From Streptomyces lavendulae subsp. lavendulae (GTDB lineage Bacteria; Actinomycetota; Actinomycetes; Streptomycetales; Streptomycetaceae): 64,000 nt of DNA. Location: positions 6,149,501 through 6,213,500 of the forward strand of contig NZ_CP024985.1 of assembly GCF_002803845.1 (NCBI RefSeq). Direction: 5' to 3'. Within the stretch, counting starts at the first letter, position 1. Each line of letters starts with the position of its first letter. Both the position numbers and the translations under genes were made by a program. The notes under the pieces were generated by a model that was not told the DNA's origin, did no database searches, and saw only the letters and a program-made list of their open reading frames with translations. This document shows, in pieces, positions 27,909-36,607 of the stretch.

Positions 27909-30480
27909 GCCGGGCGTTGGTGTGCCGGGTCGGCTCCGCGGTCGCCGGGTCCTCGGGCCACGGGTGCTTGGGGTAGCGGCCGCGCAGCTCGGCGCGGACC
28001 GCGCGGTAGCCGCCCTGCCAGAAGGAGGCCAGGTCGGCCGTGACGGCGGCCGGGCGCCCGGCCGGCGACAGCAGGTGGACCAAGACCGGCACCCCGGCCA
28101 CGCGCGGGGTCTCGGCCAGCCCGAACAGCTCCTGGAGCTTGACCGCGAGGACGGGCTGCTCGGCCGCGTAGTCCACGCGGATCCGCGAACCGCTGGGCAC
28201 CTCGATCCGTTCCGGGGCCAACTCGTCCAGCCGGGCGGCCTCGCCGCCGGCCCAGGGCAGCAGCCGGTTCAGGGCCTGGCCCGCGTCGATCCGGGCCAGG
28301 TCGGCGCGGCGGCGGGCCCGTGACAGCTCCGGCTCCAGCCACTCGTCGGCCCGCTCCAGCAGCGCCGCGTCGTCCGCCACGTCGGGCCAGGCGCCGCCCA
28401 GGGTCCGGTGCAGGAAACCGAGGCGGGCCCGCAGCCCCTGCGCGTCCGCGGACCAGCGCAGCAGGCCCAGGCCCTCCGTGCGCAGCCCGTCGAGCAGGGC
28501 CGCCCGGACCAGTGCCGGGTCGGGGTCGCGCAGCGGGCGCGAGGCCAGCTCGACCGCGCCGAGCCGGGTGACGCGCCGGGCCACGAGGTCCCCGTCCTCC
28601 CAGTGCACCTCCTCGCCCCCGGACCGCAGGTGGGCGGCGGCGGCCAGGGCGGTGTCCTCGTCGATGACGGCGGCCAGGCGGACACGGGCGGAAGCGGAGT
28701 GCGGGGCCCGGTCGGCGACCGCGACGGCCAGCCAGGGCGCGCTGCGCAGCCCCGACCCCTCGCCGGTCTCGGCCCCGGTCCCGGAGGCCATGAGGAACCC
28801 GCCGCCCCCCTTGGCCCTCGCCACCCGCTCGGGGAACGCGAGCGCGGCCACGAGCCCGGCGGCGGAGTCGTCGGTCGCGGCCCCGCCGCCCGGGCCCCGG
28901 CCCGGACCCCGCTCCTCGGACGCCGCGGGAGCCGGATTCCGGCCGCCGCCACCCGTCGCCCCGCCGGAGGACACGGCCCGCTCCAGCCGGCGCACCTCCG
29001 CGCGCCAGCGTCCCGCGTAGGCGTCGCCGCCGTGCCGGGCCGCCCGCCAGGCGCCCGCGAGGTCGTCCCCGTACTCCCGCGGCGGTTCCTCGCTCAGCAG
29101 CGCCACCAGCTCCGCGGCCCGCCGCGCGCCCAGCGCCTCCGTACCGTCCAGCAGCGCCCGCGCCAGCCGCGGGTGCAGCCCCAGCCGGGCCATCCGCAGC
29201 CCGCGCGGGACCGGCCGGCCCGCGGGGCCGACCGCACCGACGACCGACAGCACCTCCCGCGCGGCGGCCATGGCCCCGGCCGGCGGCGGGTCCAGCAGGG
29301 CCAGCCCGGTGGCGTCCGGGTCGCCCCAGCAGGCGGCCTGGAGCGCGAACGCCGCCAGGTCCGCGGTCCGGATCTCGGGGGAGGGGAAGGAGGCCAGCCG
29401 CGCGTCCTCCGCCTCCGCCCAGCAGCGGTACACCGTTCCCGGCGCCTCCCGCCCGGCCCGCCCGGCCCGCTGACGGCCCGCCGCGCGCGACGCCCGTACG
29501 GTGGCCAGCGCGCCCAGGCCCCGCGCGTGGTCCACGCGGGGTTCGCGGGCGAGTCCCGAGTCCACGACCACCCGTACGCCGGGCACGGTCAGGCTCGACT
29601 CCGCGACGGCGGTCGCCAGGATCACCCGGCGGTGCGCCGCCGGGGTCAGCGCCGCGTCCTGGACGGCGGCGGGCGCCCGGCCGTGCACCTGGAGCACCTC
29701 CGCGTCCACCCCGCCCAGCTGCCCGGCGACCCGGGCCAGCTCGCCCACGCCGGGCAGGAAGCACAGCACGTCGCCGGAACGTTCCGCCAAGGCCCGGCGG
29801 ACCACCGACGCCACGTGCGCCAGCTGCGCCGGGTCCACCAGCATCCCGTGCGGGGGCCGCACCGGCCGGGCCGGCGGTGCCCACACCGTCTCCACCGGGT
29901 ACGAGACGCCCGCGGCCTCGACCACCGGCGCCGGGACCCCGTCCGCGCCGCCGAGCAGCCGGGCCCAGCCCGCCGCGTCCGTGGTCGCCGAGGCCGCCAC
30001 CAGCCGCAGCTCCGGGCGCAGGGCCGCGCGCACGTCGAGGAGGAAGGCGGCGGCGGTGTCGGCGTCCAGGTGCCGCTCGTGGCACTCGTCCAGCACCACC
30101 ACGTCCACCCCGGCCTGCTCCTGGTCCCGCTGGAGCCGCTGGAGCAGGACACCGGTGGTGACCACCTCCACGCGGGTCGAGGGCCCCACGACCCGCTCCC
30201 CGCGCACGGTGAAGCCCACCGAGGCGCCCGGCTGCTCGCCCAGCAGCCACGCCATCCGCCGCGCGGCGGCCCGGGCGGCGATCCGCCGGGGCTCGGCCAC
30301 CAGCACCCGGCGCTCCGGGCCGCCCCCCACCAGCCCCGCGAGCACCAGGGGCACCAGCGTGGTCTTGCCGGTGCCGGGCGGGGCGCACAGCACCGCCGCG
30401 CCCCGGTCCTCCAGGGCCGAGACGAGCGCGGGCAGGCACTCCCGTACGGGCAGGGCGTCGAGGGCGGCGCTGCGGATCAT
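27898..30480 (-). CDS. hrpB: ATP-dependent helicase HrpB
   Basis: An 860-residue DEAH-box RNA-helicase-like ATPase. Order: Walker A APPGTGKTT near residue 39, motif II VVVLDECHERHLDADT near 130, motif III-type SATTDA, helicase C-terminal domain with LCFLPGVGEL and VDSGLAREPR, motif VI-type QRAGRAGREAPG, HA2 domain, then the HrpB-specific C-terminal domain near 680-850 (ARADLARIDAGQALNRLLPW and VLVHLLSPAGRPAAVT). Cellular role not well defined. It lies one base after a methyltransferase gene, so they form an operon. Confidence 0.93.
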   Translation of the reverse strand: MIRSAALDALPVRECLPALVSALEDRGAAVLCAPPGTGKTTLVPLVLAGLVGGGPERRVLVAEPRRIAARAAARRMAWLLGEQPGASVGFTVRGERVVGPSTRVEVVTTGVLLQRLQRDQEQAGVDVVVLDECHERHLDADTAAAFLLDVRAALRPELRLVAASATTDAAGWARLLGGADGVPAPVVEAAGVSYPVETVWAPPARPVRPPHGMLVDPAQLAHVASVVRRALAERSGDVLCFLPGVGELARVAGQLGGVDAEVLQVHGRAPAAVQDAALTPAAHRRVILATAVAESSLTVPGVRVVVDSGLAREPRVDHARGLGALATVRASRAAGRQRAGRAGREAPGTVYRCWAEAEDARLASFPSPEIRTADLAAFALQAACWGDPDATGLALLDPPPAGAMAAAREVLSVVGAVGPAGRPVPRGLRMARLGLHPRLARALLDGTEALGARRAAELVALLSEEPPREYGDDLAGAWRAARHGGDAYAGRWRAEVRRLERAVSSGGATGGGGRNPAPAASEERGPGRGPGGGAATDDSAAGLVAALAFPERVARAKGGGGFLMASGTGAETGEGSGLRSAPWLAVAVADRAPHSASARVRLAAVIDEDTALAAAAHLRSGGEEVHWEDGDLVARRVTRLGAVELASRPLRDPDPALVRAALLDGLRTEGLGLLRWSADAQGLRARLGFLHRTLGGAWPDVADDAALLERADEWLEPELSRARRRADLARIDAGQALNRLLPWAGGEAARLDELAPERIEVPSGSRIRVDYAAEQPVLAVKLQELFGLAETPRVAGVPVLVHLLSPAGRPAAVTADLASFWQGGYRAVRAELRGRYPKHPWPEDPATAEPTRHTNARLRR

Positions 30481-30481
30481 G

Positions 30482-31330
30482 TCAGTCGCGCTCGCAGACG
30501 AAGATCGCGGTTCCCGGGATCAGGTTGCCGCGCAGCGGGGACCAGCCGCCCCACTCCTGGGTGTTCCACGCGGGCCACTCGGGCTCCACCAGGTCCAGCA
30601 GCCGGAATCCGCCCGCGACCACGTCCCGGACCCGGTCGCCGAGGGTGCGGTGGTGCTCGACGTAGACGGCGCGCCCCTGCTCGTCCTGCTCGACGTACGG
30701 GGTCCGGTCGAAGTAGGAGGCGGCGACGGAGAGGCCCTCCGGGCCCGGCTCGTCGGGGAACGCCCAGCGCAGGGGGTGGGTGACGGAGAAGACCCAGCGG
30801 CCGCCGGGGCGCAGGACGCGGTGCACCTCGCGCATCACGTTCACCGGGTCGGCGACGAAGGGGACGGCCCCGTAGGCCGAGCAGGCCAGGTCGAAGGATC
30901 CGTCGCGGAAGGGCAGCCGGCCGGCGTCGGCCTCGACGAGCGGGACCTCACCGCCGATGCGCAGGGCGTGCTGGAGCTGGCGGTGGGAGAGGTCCAGGGC
31001 CACCGGCCGGGCGCCCCGGGCGGCGAGCCAGCGCGAGCACTGGGCGGCCCCGGCGCCGATCTCCAGGACGTCCTTGTCCTTGAGGGAGGCGGCCGGTCCC
31101 AGCAGGGCGGCCTGCTCCTCGTCGAGGCCCTCCGGACCCCAGACGAAGCGGTCGTCGCCGAGGAAGGCGCCGTGTTCGCTCTGGTAGTCGTCGGCGTTGC
31201 GGTCCCACCAGCCGCGGCTCGCCCGGCTGCTCTCCGCTTCCCCGGCGTCACGCCGGGTGGCCTCGGCGTCGTCCCCGGTGGCGCTTTCGGCGTCGTACGC
31301 GTCTTCGGGGGCGTAGTCCTCTTGGTTCAT
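30482..31330 (-). CDS. class I SAM-dependent methyltransferase
   Basis: A 282-residue methyltransferase (Methyltransf_11 type). An acidic N-terminal 45 residues precede the Rossmann core: motif I DVLEIGAGAAQCSRWLAARG, then ALDLSH, VEADAGRLPF, and VLRPGGRWVFSVTHPLRWAF. Substrate unknown. It is first in an operon with hrpB, with stop and start separated by one base, and is divergent from rpsA. Confidence 0.88.
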   Translation of the reverse strand: MNQEDYAPEDAYDAESATGDDAEATRRDAGEAESSRASRGWWDRNADDYQSEHGAFLGDDRFVWGPEGLDEEQAALLGPAASLKDKDVLEIGAGAAQCSRWLAARGARPVALDLSHRQLQHALRIGGEVPLVEADAGRLPFRDGSFDLACSAYGAVPFVADPVNVMREVHRVLRPGGRWVFSVTHPLRWAFPDEPGPEGLSVAASYFDRTPYVEQDEQGRAVYVEHHRTLGDRVRDVVAGGFRLLDLVEPEWPAWNTQEWGGWSPLRGNLIPGTAIFVCERD

Positions 31331-31672
31331 GGGGCCCGTCGTCGTAGTCTGCGGATGGGTTCTGGATTGCTCATCGGGGCGTCCCCGCCCACGAATTGTG
31401 CCGGTTGTGCGGTGATCTGCCCGCGGTGTGCGCCTTCGCGCATTGACCCTGTCCGGCTGCCCCCGTATGCTACAAGTTGCGCTGCGAGCCTGTGCTCCTC
31501 AGACCTAGCAGGCTGCGCTTGCATCTGTTGATGTCCCCTCGGTTTTCGAGGCCCTTCCCCTGCGGGGAATCTGGGCTTCTTTGGCTGTCCGGCTTCTTCG
31601 GCAGATGCCGATAAGGGCTCCCGGCGTAGCAGTACCTACGACTTTCTGTCCGTAACCGGAGCCCTTTCCCAC
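31331..31672 (+). other. rpsA promoter and leader region
   Basis: This 342-base gap separates the methyltransferase start from the rpsA start. It holds a clear promoter at 31443-31471 and a leader of about 195 bases, longer than needed for a plain ribosome-binding site. GGAG lies 11 bases before the rpsA ATG. Imperfect stems such as CCCTTCCCCTGCGGGGAA (31551-31568) suggest structure, but no known riboswitch or r-protein binding element is recognised. Confidence 0.5.
31443..31471 (+). promoter_or_regulatory. rpsA promoter, HrdB/sigma-70 type
   Basis: TTGACC at 31443-31448 and TATGCT at 31466-31471 with a 17-base spacer, close to the vegetative consensus. Transcription should start near 31478. 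Confidence 0.8.
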
Positions 31673-33193
31673 ATGACGAGCAGCACCGAGACCACCGCCA
31701 CCACCCCTCCGCAGGTAGCGGTCAACGACATCGGTAACGCGGAAGCCTTCCTGGCCGCGATCGACGAGACGATCAAGTACTTCAACGACGGCGACATCGT
31801 CGACGGCGTCATCGTGAAGGTCGACCGGGACGAGGTCCTGCTCGACATCGGTTACAAGACCGAAGGCGTGATCCCGAGCCGCGAGCTCTCGATCAAGCAC
31901 GACGTCGACCCGAACGAGGTCGTCAAGGTCGGCGACGAGATCGAGGCCCTGGTTCTCCAGAAGGAGGACAAGGAAGGCCGCCTGATCCTGTCCAAGAAGC
32001 GCGCTCAGTACGAGCGTGCCTGGGGCACGATCGAGAAGATCAAGGAAGAAGACGGCATCGTCACCGGTACCGTCATCGAGGTCGTCAAGGGTGGTCTCAT
32101 CCTCGACATCGGCCTCCGCGGCTTCCTGCCGGCCTCCCTCGTCGAGATGCGTCGCGTCCGCGACCTCCAGCCCTACGTGGGCAAGGAGCTCGAGGCGAAG
32201 ATCATCGAGCTGGACAAGAACCGCAACAACGTGGTCCTGTCCCGCCGCGCCTGGCTTGAGCAGACCCAGTCCGAGGTTCGCCAGACGTTCCTCACCACCC
32301 TGCAGAAGGGTCAGGTCCGCTCCGGCGTCGTCTCCTCGATCGTCAACTTCGGTGCCTTCGTGGACCTGGGCGGCGTCGACGGTCTCGTGCACGTCTCCGA
32401 GCTGTCCTGGAAGCACATCGACCACCCGTCCGAGGTTGTCGAGGTCGGCCAGGAGGTCACCGTCGAGGTTCTCGACGTGGACATGGACCGCGAGCGCGTC
32501 TCCCTGTCGCTGAAGGCGACGCAGGAGGACCCGTGGCAGCAGTTCGCCCGGACCCACCAGATCGGTCAGGTCGTCCCGGGTAAGGTCACCAAGCTGGTTC
32601 CGTTCGGTGCGTTCGTCCGCGTGGACGAGGGCATCGAGGGTCTGGTCCACATCTCCGAGCTGGCCGAGCGCCACGTGGAGATCCCGGAGCAGGTCGTCCA
32701 GGTCAACGACGAGATCTTCGTCAAGGTCATCGACATCGACCTTGAGCGTCGCCGGATCTCGCTGTCGCTGAAGCAGGCCAACGAGTCCTTCGGTGCCGAC
32801 CCGGCGTCGGTCGAGTTCGACCCGACCCTGTACGGCATGGCCGCGTCCTACGACGACCAGGGCAACTACATCTACCCCGAGGGCTTCGACCCCGAGACCA
32901 ACGACTGGCTTGAGGGCTACGAGACCCAGCGCGAGACGTGGGAGCGCCAGTACGCCGAGGCGCAGGTCCGCTTCGAGCAGCACCAGGCGCAGGTCATCAA
33001 GAGCCGCGAGGCCGATGAGGCCGCTGCCGCCGAGGGCGCTGCCGCCCCGGCCGCCGGTGGCAACGCCGGTGGCGGCGCCAGCCTCTCCGGTGGTTCGTAC
33101 TCCTCCGAGGGTGCGGACGAGACCTCCGGCGCCCTGGCGTCGGACGAGGCCCTGGCCGCGCTCCGCGAGAAGCTGGCCGGCGGCCAGAGCTGA
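31673..33193 (+). CDS. rpsA: 30S ribosomal protein S1
   Basis: A 506-residue S1 protein, which binds mRNA at the ribosome during initiation. Four S1 RNA-binding domains are visible: near 38-105 (GDIVDGVIVKVDRDEVLLDI), 123-190 (GTVIEVVKGGLILDIGLRGF), 207-275 (VVSSIVNFGAFVDLGGVDGL) and 292-362 (KVTKLVPFGAFVRVDEGIEG). Four domains is usual for Actinobacteria, against six in E. coli. The C-terminal 150 residues are acidic then Ala/Gly/Ser-rich. Codon use is more biased toward highly expressed codons than its neighbours. A 15-bp hairpin ends it. Confidence 0.97.
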   Translation: MTSSTETTATTPPQVAVNDIGNAEAFLAAIDETIKYFNDGDIVDGVIVKVDRDEVLLDIGYKTEGVIPSRELSIKHDVDPNEVVKVGDEIEALVLQKEDKEGRLILSKKRAQYERAWGTIEKIKEEDGIVTGTVIEVVKGGLILDIGLRGFLPASLVEMRRVRDLQPYVGKELEAKIIELDKNRNNVVLSRRAWLEQTQSEVRQTFLTTLQKGQVRSGVVSSIVNFGAFVDLGGVDGLVHVSELSWKHIDHPSEVVEVGQEVTVEVLDVDMDRERVSLSLKATQEDPWQQFARTHQIGQVVPGKVTKLVPFGAFVRVDEGIEGLVHISELAERHVEIPEQVVQVNDEIFVKVIDIDLERRRISLSLKQANESFGADPASVEFDPTLYGMAASYDDQGNYIYPEGFDPETNDWLEGYETQRETWERQYAEAQVRFEQHQAQVIKSREADEAAAAEGAAAPAAGGNAGGGASLSGGSYSSEGADETSGALASDEALAALREKLAGGQS

Positions 33194-33241
33194 TCGCAGC
33201 GCAGCACAGGCATCGCGCCACGGCGTGAGCTGAGCTGAAAG

Positions 33242-33275
33242 ACGAGGCCCGTCCCCTCCGGGGGGCGGGCCTCGT
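33242..33275 (+). terminator. rpsA terminator
   Basis: ACGAGGCCCGTCCCC pairs with GGGGGCGGGCCTCGT, 15 bp with one G-T wobble and a 4-base loop, 49 bases after the stop. Confidence 0.85.
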
Positions 33276-33372
33276 CGCGTCGTTCTTCCTGTGAAAGCCG
33301 CCAACTGGGGAATGGCCGGGCCGCCTTGGACGTTGGCACGGGAGAACACGGCGCGAGGGAGGAGTGGTGAGG

Positions 33373-34311
33373 GTGCTTGATCCACAGGGTCTGTACGAAT
33401 GGGACGCCAAGGGCCTGGCGGTGGCCGACCTGGCGCTCGCCCAGGACTCGGCCGGGCTGGTCATGCTCTACCACTTCGAGGGGTACATCGACGCGGGCGA
33501 GGCCGGCGAGCAGATCGTCGAGCGACTCCTGGAGACCCTGCCGCACCAGGTGGTGGCCCGGTTCGACGCCGACCGGCTGGTGGACTACCGGGCCCGGCGC
33601 CCGCTGCTGACCTTCAAGCGCGACCACTGGACGGACTTCGAGGAGCCCCGGCTGGAGGTCCGCCTCGTCCAGGACGCCACCGGCGCGCCCTTCCTGCTGC
33701 TCTCCGGCCCCGAGCCGGACGTGGAGTGGGAGCGTTTCGCCGTCGCCGTCCGCCAGATCGTCGAGCGGCTCGGAGTCCGGCTCTCGGTCAACTTCCACGG
33801 CATCCCCATGGGCGTCCCGCACACCCGTCCCGTCGGCATCACCCCGCACGGCAACCGGACCGACCTGATGCCCGGCCACCGCAGCCCCTTCGACGAGGCG
33901 CAGGTGCCCGGCAGCGCCGAGTCGCTGGTGGAGTTCCGCCTCGGCCAGTGGGGACACGACGTGCTGGGCGTCGCCGCCCACGTTCCGCACTACGTCGCCC
34001 GCTCCGCGTACCCGGACGCCGCCCTCACCGCGCTGGAGGCGATCACCGCCGCGACGGGGCTGGTCCTGCCGGCCGTCGCGCACGCCCTGCGCACCGAGGC
34101 GCACCGCACGCAGACCGAGATCGACCGGCAGATCCGCGAGGGCGACGAGGAGCTCGTCAGCCTGGTCCAGGGTCTGGAGCACCAGTACGACGCCGCGGCG
34201 GGGGCCGAAACCCGGGGGAACATGATCGCCGAGCCCGCCGAGATCCCGTCGGCGGACGAGATCGGCCGCGAGTTCGAGCGCTTCCTCGCCGAGCGCGAGG
34301 GCGAGGCGTAG
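33373..34311 (+). CDS. PAC2 family protein
   Basis: A 312-residue protein with the PAC2 (proteasome assembly chaperone 2-like) fold. Three GTG codons are close together (33364, 33367, 33373). I choose 33373 because GGGAGGAG then lies nine bases upstream and the protein starts at LDPQGLYEWD. Marks: MLYHFEGYIDAGEAGEQ near residue 35 and VNFHGIPMGVPHTRP near 140. Actinobacterial members are associated by family with proteasome-related functions, but their activity is not known. The C-terminal 40 residues are acidic and helical. Confidence 0.85.
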   Translation: MLDPQGLYEWDAKGLAVADLALAQDSAGLVMLYHFEGYIDAGEAGEQIVERLLETLPHQVVARFDADRLVDYRARRPLLTFKRDHWTDFEEPRLEVRLVQDATGAPFLLLSGPEPDVEWERFAVAVRQIVERLGVRLSVNFHGIPMGVPHTRPVGITPHGNRTDLMPGHRSPFDEAQVPGSAESLVEFRLGQWGHDVLGVAAHVPHYVARSAYPDAALTALEAITAATGLVLPAVAHALRTEAHRTQTEIDRQIREGDEELVSLVQGLEHQYDAAAGAETRGNMIAEPAEIPSADEIGREFERFLAEREGEA

Positions 34312-34377
34312 GCGGGAGGGCCGCGTGGCCTGTGGGGGCCTGGCCTTCGCGGGGCGGCGGGGCCTAGGGTTCACAGC

Positions 34378-35007
34378 ATGTTGAAAGTGGGCCTGACAGG
34401 CGGAATCGGTGCCGGCAAGAGCGAGGTCTCGCGGCTGCTGGCGGGGTACGGGGCGGTCGTCGTGGACGCCGACCGGATCGCACGGGAGGTCGTGGAGCCG
34501 GGCACCCCCGGGCTCGCGGCCGTGGTGCGGGCCTTCGGGGACTCCGTGCTCACCGCCGACGGGTCGCTCGACCGGCCCGCGCTGGGCGCCGTCGTCTTCG
34601 CCGACCAGGAGCGGCTGCGGACGCTGAACGCGATCGTCCACCCCCTGGTCGGGGCCCGGTCCGCCGAGCTGGAACGGGCGGCGGGGCCCGACGCGATCGT
34701 GGTGCACGACGTACCGCTGCTCGCGGAGAACGGCCTCGCGCCCCTGTACGACCTGGTCGTGGTCGTGGACGCCGCCCCGGCGACCCAGCTGGCCCGGCTC
34801 ACCGCGTTGCGCGGCATGACCGAGGACGAGGCGCGGGCCAGGATGGCGGCGCAGGCCACGCGGGAGCAGCGGTTGGCGGTGGCCACGCTGGTCATCGACA
34901 ACGACGGGCCGCTGGAGGCGCTGGAGCCGCAGGTGCGCGCGGTGTGGAAGGAACTCGTGGCGCGGGCGGCGGAACCCGTGGCCCCGCAGGAGACGGTCGG
35001 CGACTGA
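34378..35007 (+). CDS. coaE: dephospho-CoA kinase
   Basis: A 209-residue kinase for the last step of coenzyme A synthesis (dephospho-CoA to CoA). MLKVGLTGGIGAGKSEVSRL contains the P-loop; VVDADRIAREV, IVVHDVPLLAENGL (the conserved xPLLxE) and RMAAQATREQRL are family motifs. The ATG at 34378 follows the PAC2 gene by 66 bases. A TPR gene follows downstream. Confidence 0.95.
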   Translation: MLKVGLTGGIGAGKSEVSRLLAGYGAVVVDADRIAREVVEPGTPGLAAVVRAFGDSVLTADGSLDRPALGAVVFADQERLRTLNAIVHPLVGARSAELERAAGPDAIVVHDVPLLAENGLAPLYDLVVVVDAAPATQLARLTALRGMTEDEARARMAAQATREQRLAVATLVIDNDGPLEALEPQVRAVWKELVARAAEPVAPQETVGD

Positions 35008-35101
35008 GCCGGCGCGGTCGGTGGAGAGTCCGCCCGGTCGGTGGAACGGGCGCAGCGGCCGGGGGGCGTTGAACGCGCCCCCGGAGGGAAGGAAAGTCTT
35101 C

Positions 35102-35518
35102 GTGTCCGATACCCCGCCCCCGCCGCCCCAGCAGCCGCCCGCCCCGGGCCCGGGCCCGCGGGAGACCAGTCCCGAGACCCACGTCATCGACTACCGGGCC
35201 GCCGAGCGGCTGCTCGCCGCCCGCGACCCGCGCGGCGCGCTGCGGCTCCTCGACTCCGTCATAGCCGCCCACCCCGAGAACACGGCGGCCCGGCTGCTGC
35301 GCGCACGGGCCTTCTTCGCGTCGGCCCAGCTGCGTGCGGCGGAGCGGGAGTTCGCGCTGGTGCTGGAGCGCGAGCCGGACAACGCCTTCGCCCACTTCGC
35401 GCTCGCCCGGACCCACGAGCGGTCCGGGCGGCACGAGCAGGCGCGGCGCCACTTCCGGCTCGCCGCCGCCCTCGACCCGCAGCCCGAGTACCTGGCCGCG
35501 GCCCGCTTCGAGAAGTGA
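35102..35518 (+). CDS. tetratricopeptide repeat protein
   Basis: A 138-residue cytosolic protein with a Pro-rich N-terminal 30 residues and about three TPR units (AAERLLAARDPRGALRLLDS, TAARLLRARAFFASAQLRAA, AFAHFALARTHERSGRHEQA). The GTG at 35102 follows GGAGGGAAGG. It probably mediates protein contacts. It lies 94 bases after coaE in the same orientation. Confidence 0.85.
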   Translation: MSDTPPPPPQQPPAPGPGPRETSPETHVIDYRAAERLLAARDPRGALRLLDSVIAAHPENTAARLLRARAFFASAQLRAAEREFALVLEREPDNAFAHFALARTHERSGRHEQARRHFRLAAALDPQPEYLAAARFEK

Positions 35519-35519
35519 C

Positions 35520-35783
35520 TCAGGGACGGCGGCGCGGCGGCTCGTACGGGGGCACGTCAGGGCCCGGCTGGTAGTGCGGGCCCTGGTGGATGTGCCGGAC
35601 GACGACGGCCATGTCCACCGCCGCCACCGCCACGAGCACCGCGCACGCGGCCGCCCACCCGGGAAGGCCCGCCAGCGAGAACACGGCCGCGCCGGCGGCT
35701 CCCCACAGCAGCCCCCACAGACTCAGCCAGAGCCGCAGGCGCAGCGGGCTGCGTGCGGTCACCGGCTCGTTTCCGGTACGCAT
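35520..35783 (-). CDS. DUF6343-like small membrane protein
   Basis: An 87-residue protein starting MRTGNEPVTARSPLRLRLW, with two hydrophobic helices and a Pro/Arg-rich tail. The ATG at 35783 has GAGG eight bases upstream; another ATG at 35789 is closer to it than ideal. I recall the family as DUF6343. Convergent with the TPR gene, one base apart. Function unknown. Confidence 0.72.
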   Translation of the reverse strand: MRTGNEPVTARSPLRLRLWLSLWGLLWGAAGAAVFSLAGLPGWAAACAVLVAVAAVDMAVVVRHIHQGPHYQPGPDVPPYEPPRRRP

Positions 35784-35834
35784 GGACATCGCCTCACGTC
35801 CATGGTCCCACCGGCCGGGGCAAGGCGGCCACGG

Positions 35835-36053
35835 TCAGGGGTCGAGCCGGTTCACGGCCGTGGTGGTCGTCTTCCTGAAGGCGGGTACCGGGGCGTCGGT
35901 CAGGTGGCCCATCCGCCCCCACATCACCGCGGTCACCGTGGAACCGTCCCGTCCGATGCCGTACGGGTGCACGCCCGGCTCGGACTCGGGGACGGAGGTG
36001 TCGACCCCGTAGGCGTGCGCGCCCTCCTCGACGGCCAGCTTTCCGTAGTCCTG
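35835..36053 (-). pseudogene. 3' remnant of a gene (C-terminal 72 residues)
   Basis: The last 72 codons of a minus-strand frame look coding (QDYGKLAVEEGAHAYGVDTS near the front, FRKTTTTAVNRLDP at the end, ordinary composition). Upstream of about 36053 the same frame turns into Arg/Gly/Pro/His sequence typical of a non-coding frame, and no start or Shine-Dalgarno is found. The 5' part is inferred to be missing. Family not recognised. Confidence 0.45.
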
Positions 36054-36068
36054 CAAGGGGCCGTGCCG

Positions 36069-36477
36069 CCGCTGACGGCCGTCGTACGGTCGCACGTGTG
36101 GGCCTCGGGATGCGACCACGCCTACCTCTCCGAGCGGGCCCCGGCCGACGTGCCCGCGCTGCCCGTGGAGGCGGACGCCCCTGCCTGGGCGCGCCCCGGC
36201 CGCCGGCCCGGCCCGTCGGGGGCAACGGCGCCGGGGAGCCGGTCCCGGCGCCGGCCTTCCCCTGCGGGTCTCGGCGGCCGATCCCGCGGTGCTGAGGGTG
36301 GAGGCCGCCGCCACGGGATGCGACTGCGAGTGGCACCTCGACCTGCGCTGGAGCGGCCCCGGCGGATCCTCGGGCACCCTGCGGCTGGACGACTCCGGTC
36401 GGCCGTGGCGGACCAGCGCCACGGCGGGGCGGTCCGTGTACGGGTTCGCGAGCGAGCAGGGCCGCCGGACCCGCTGA
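36069..36477 (+). pseudogene. degraded 3' remnant of a regulator-like gene, split over three frames
   Basis: Three blocks in different plus-strand frames look like pieces of one Streptomyces protein family: VRSHVWASGCDHAYLSERAP (frame at 36084), GGNGAGEPVPAPAFP (next frame, near 36215-36260) and PLRVSAADPAVLRVEAAATG followed by CDCEWHLDLRW (from 36259 to the stop at 36477). I recall that order in an intact family of transcriptional-regulator-like proteins with a longer middle section. Two frameshifts, a missing middle and no 5' end make it a pseudogene. Confidence 0.5.
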
Positions 36478-36607
36478 CCGGTTGCCGTCCGCCCGTCGCC
36501 GGAGGGCGTCCGCGCAGGTCAGCGGCGGTTGTCAGCGGGCCCGCCTAGACTCGGCGGCAGTGGATCCGCCATGACCGGGCGGGGCCGGACACCTGGGAGG
36601 GGGCGCC

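Noticed and set aside
27743..30439. Minus-strand frame of 898 codons over hrpB
   Set aside because: Gly/Ala/Arg-only composition; the hrpB frame has all helicase motifs.
34322..34377. Separate terminator between the PAC2 gene and coaE
   Set aside because: No convincing hairpin; the genes may be co-transcribed.
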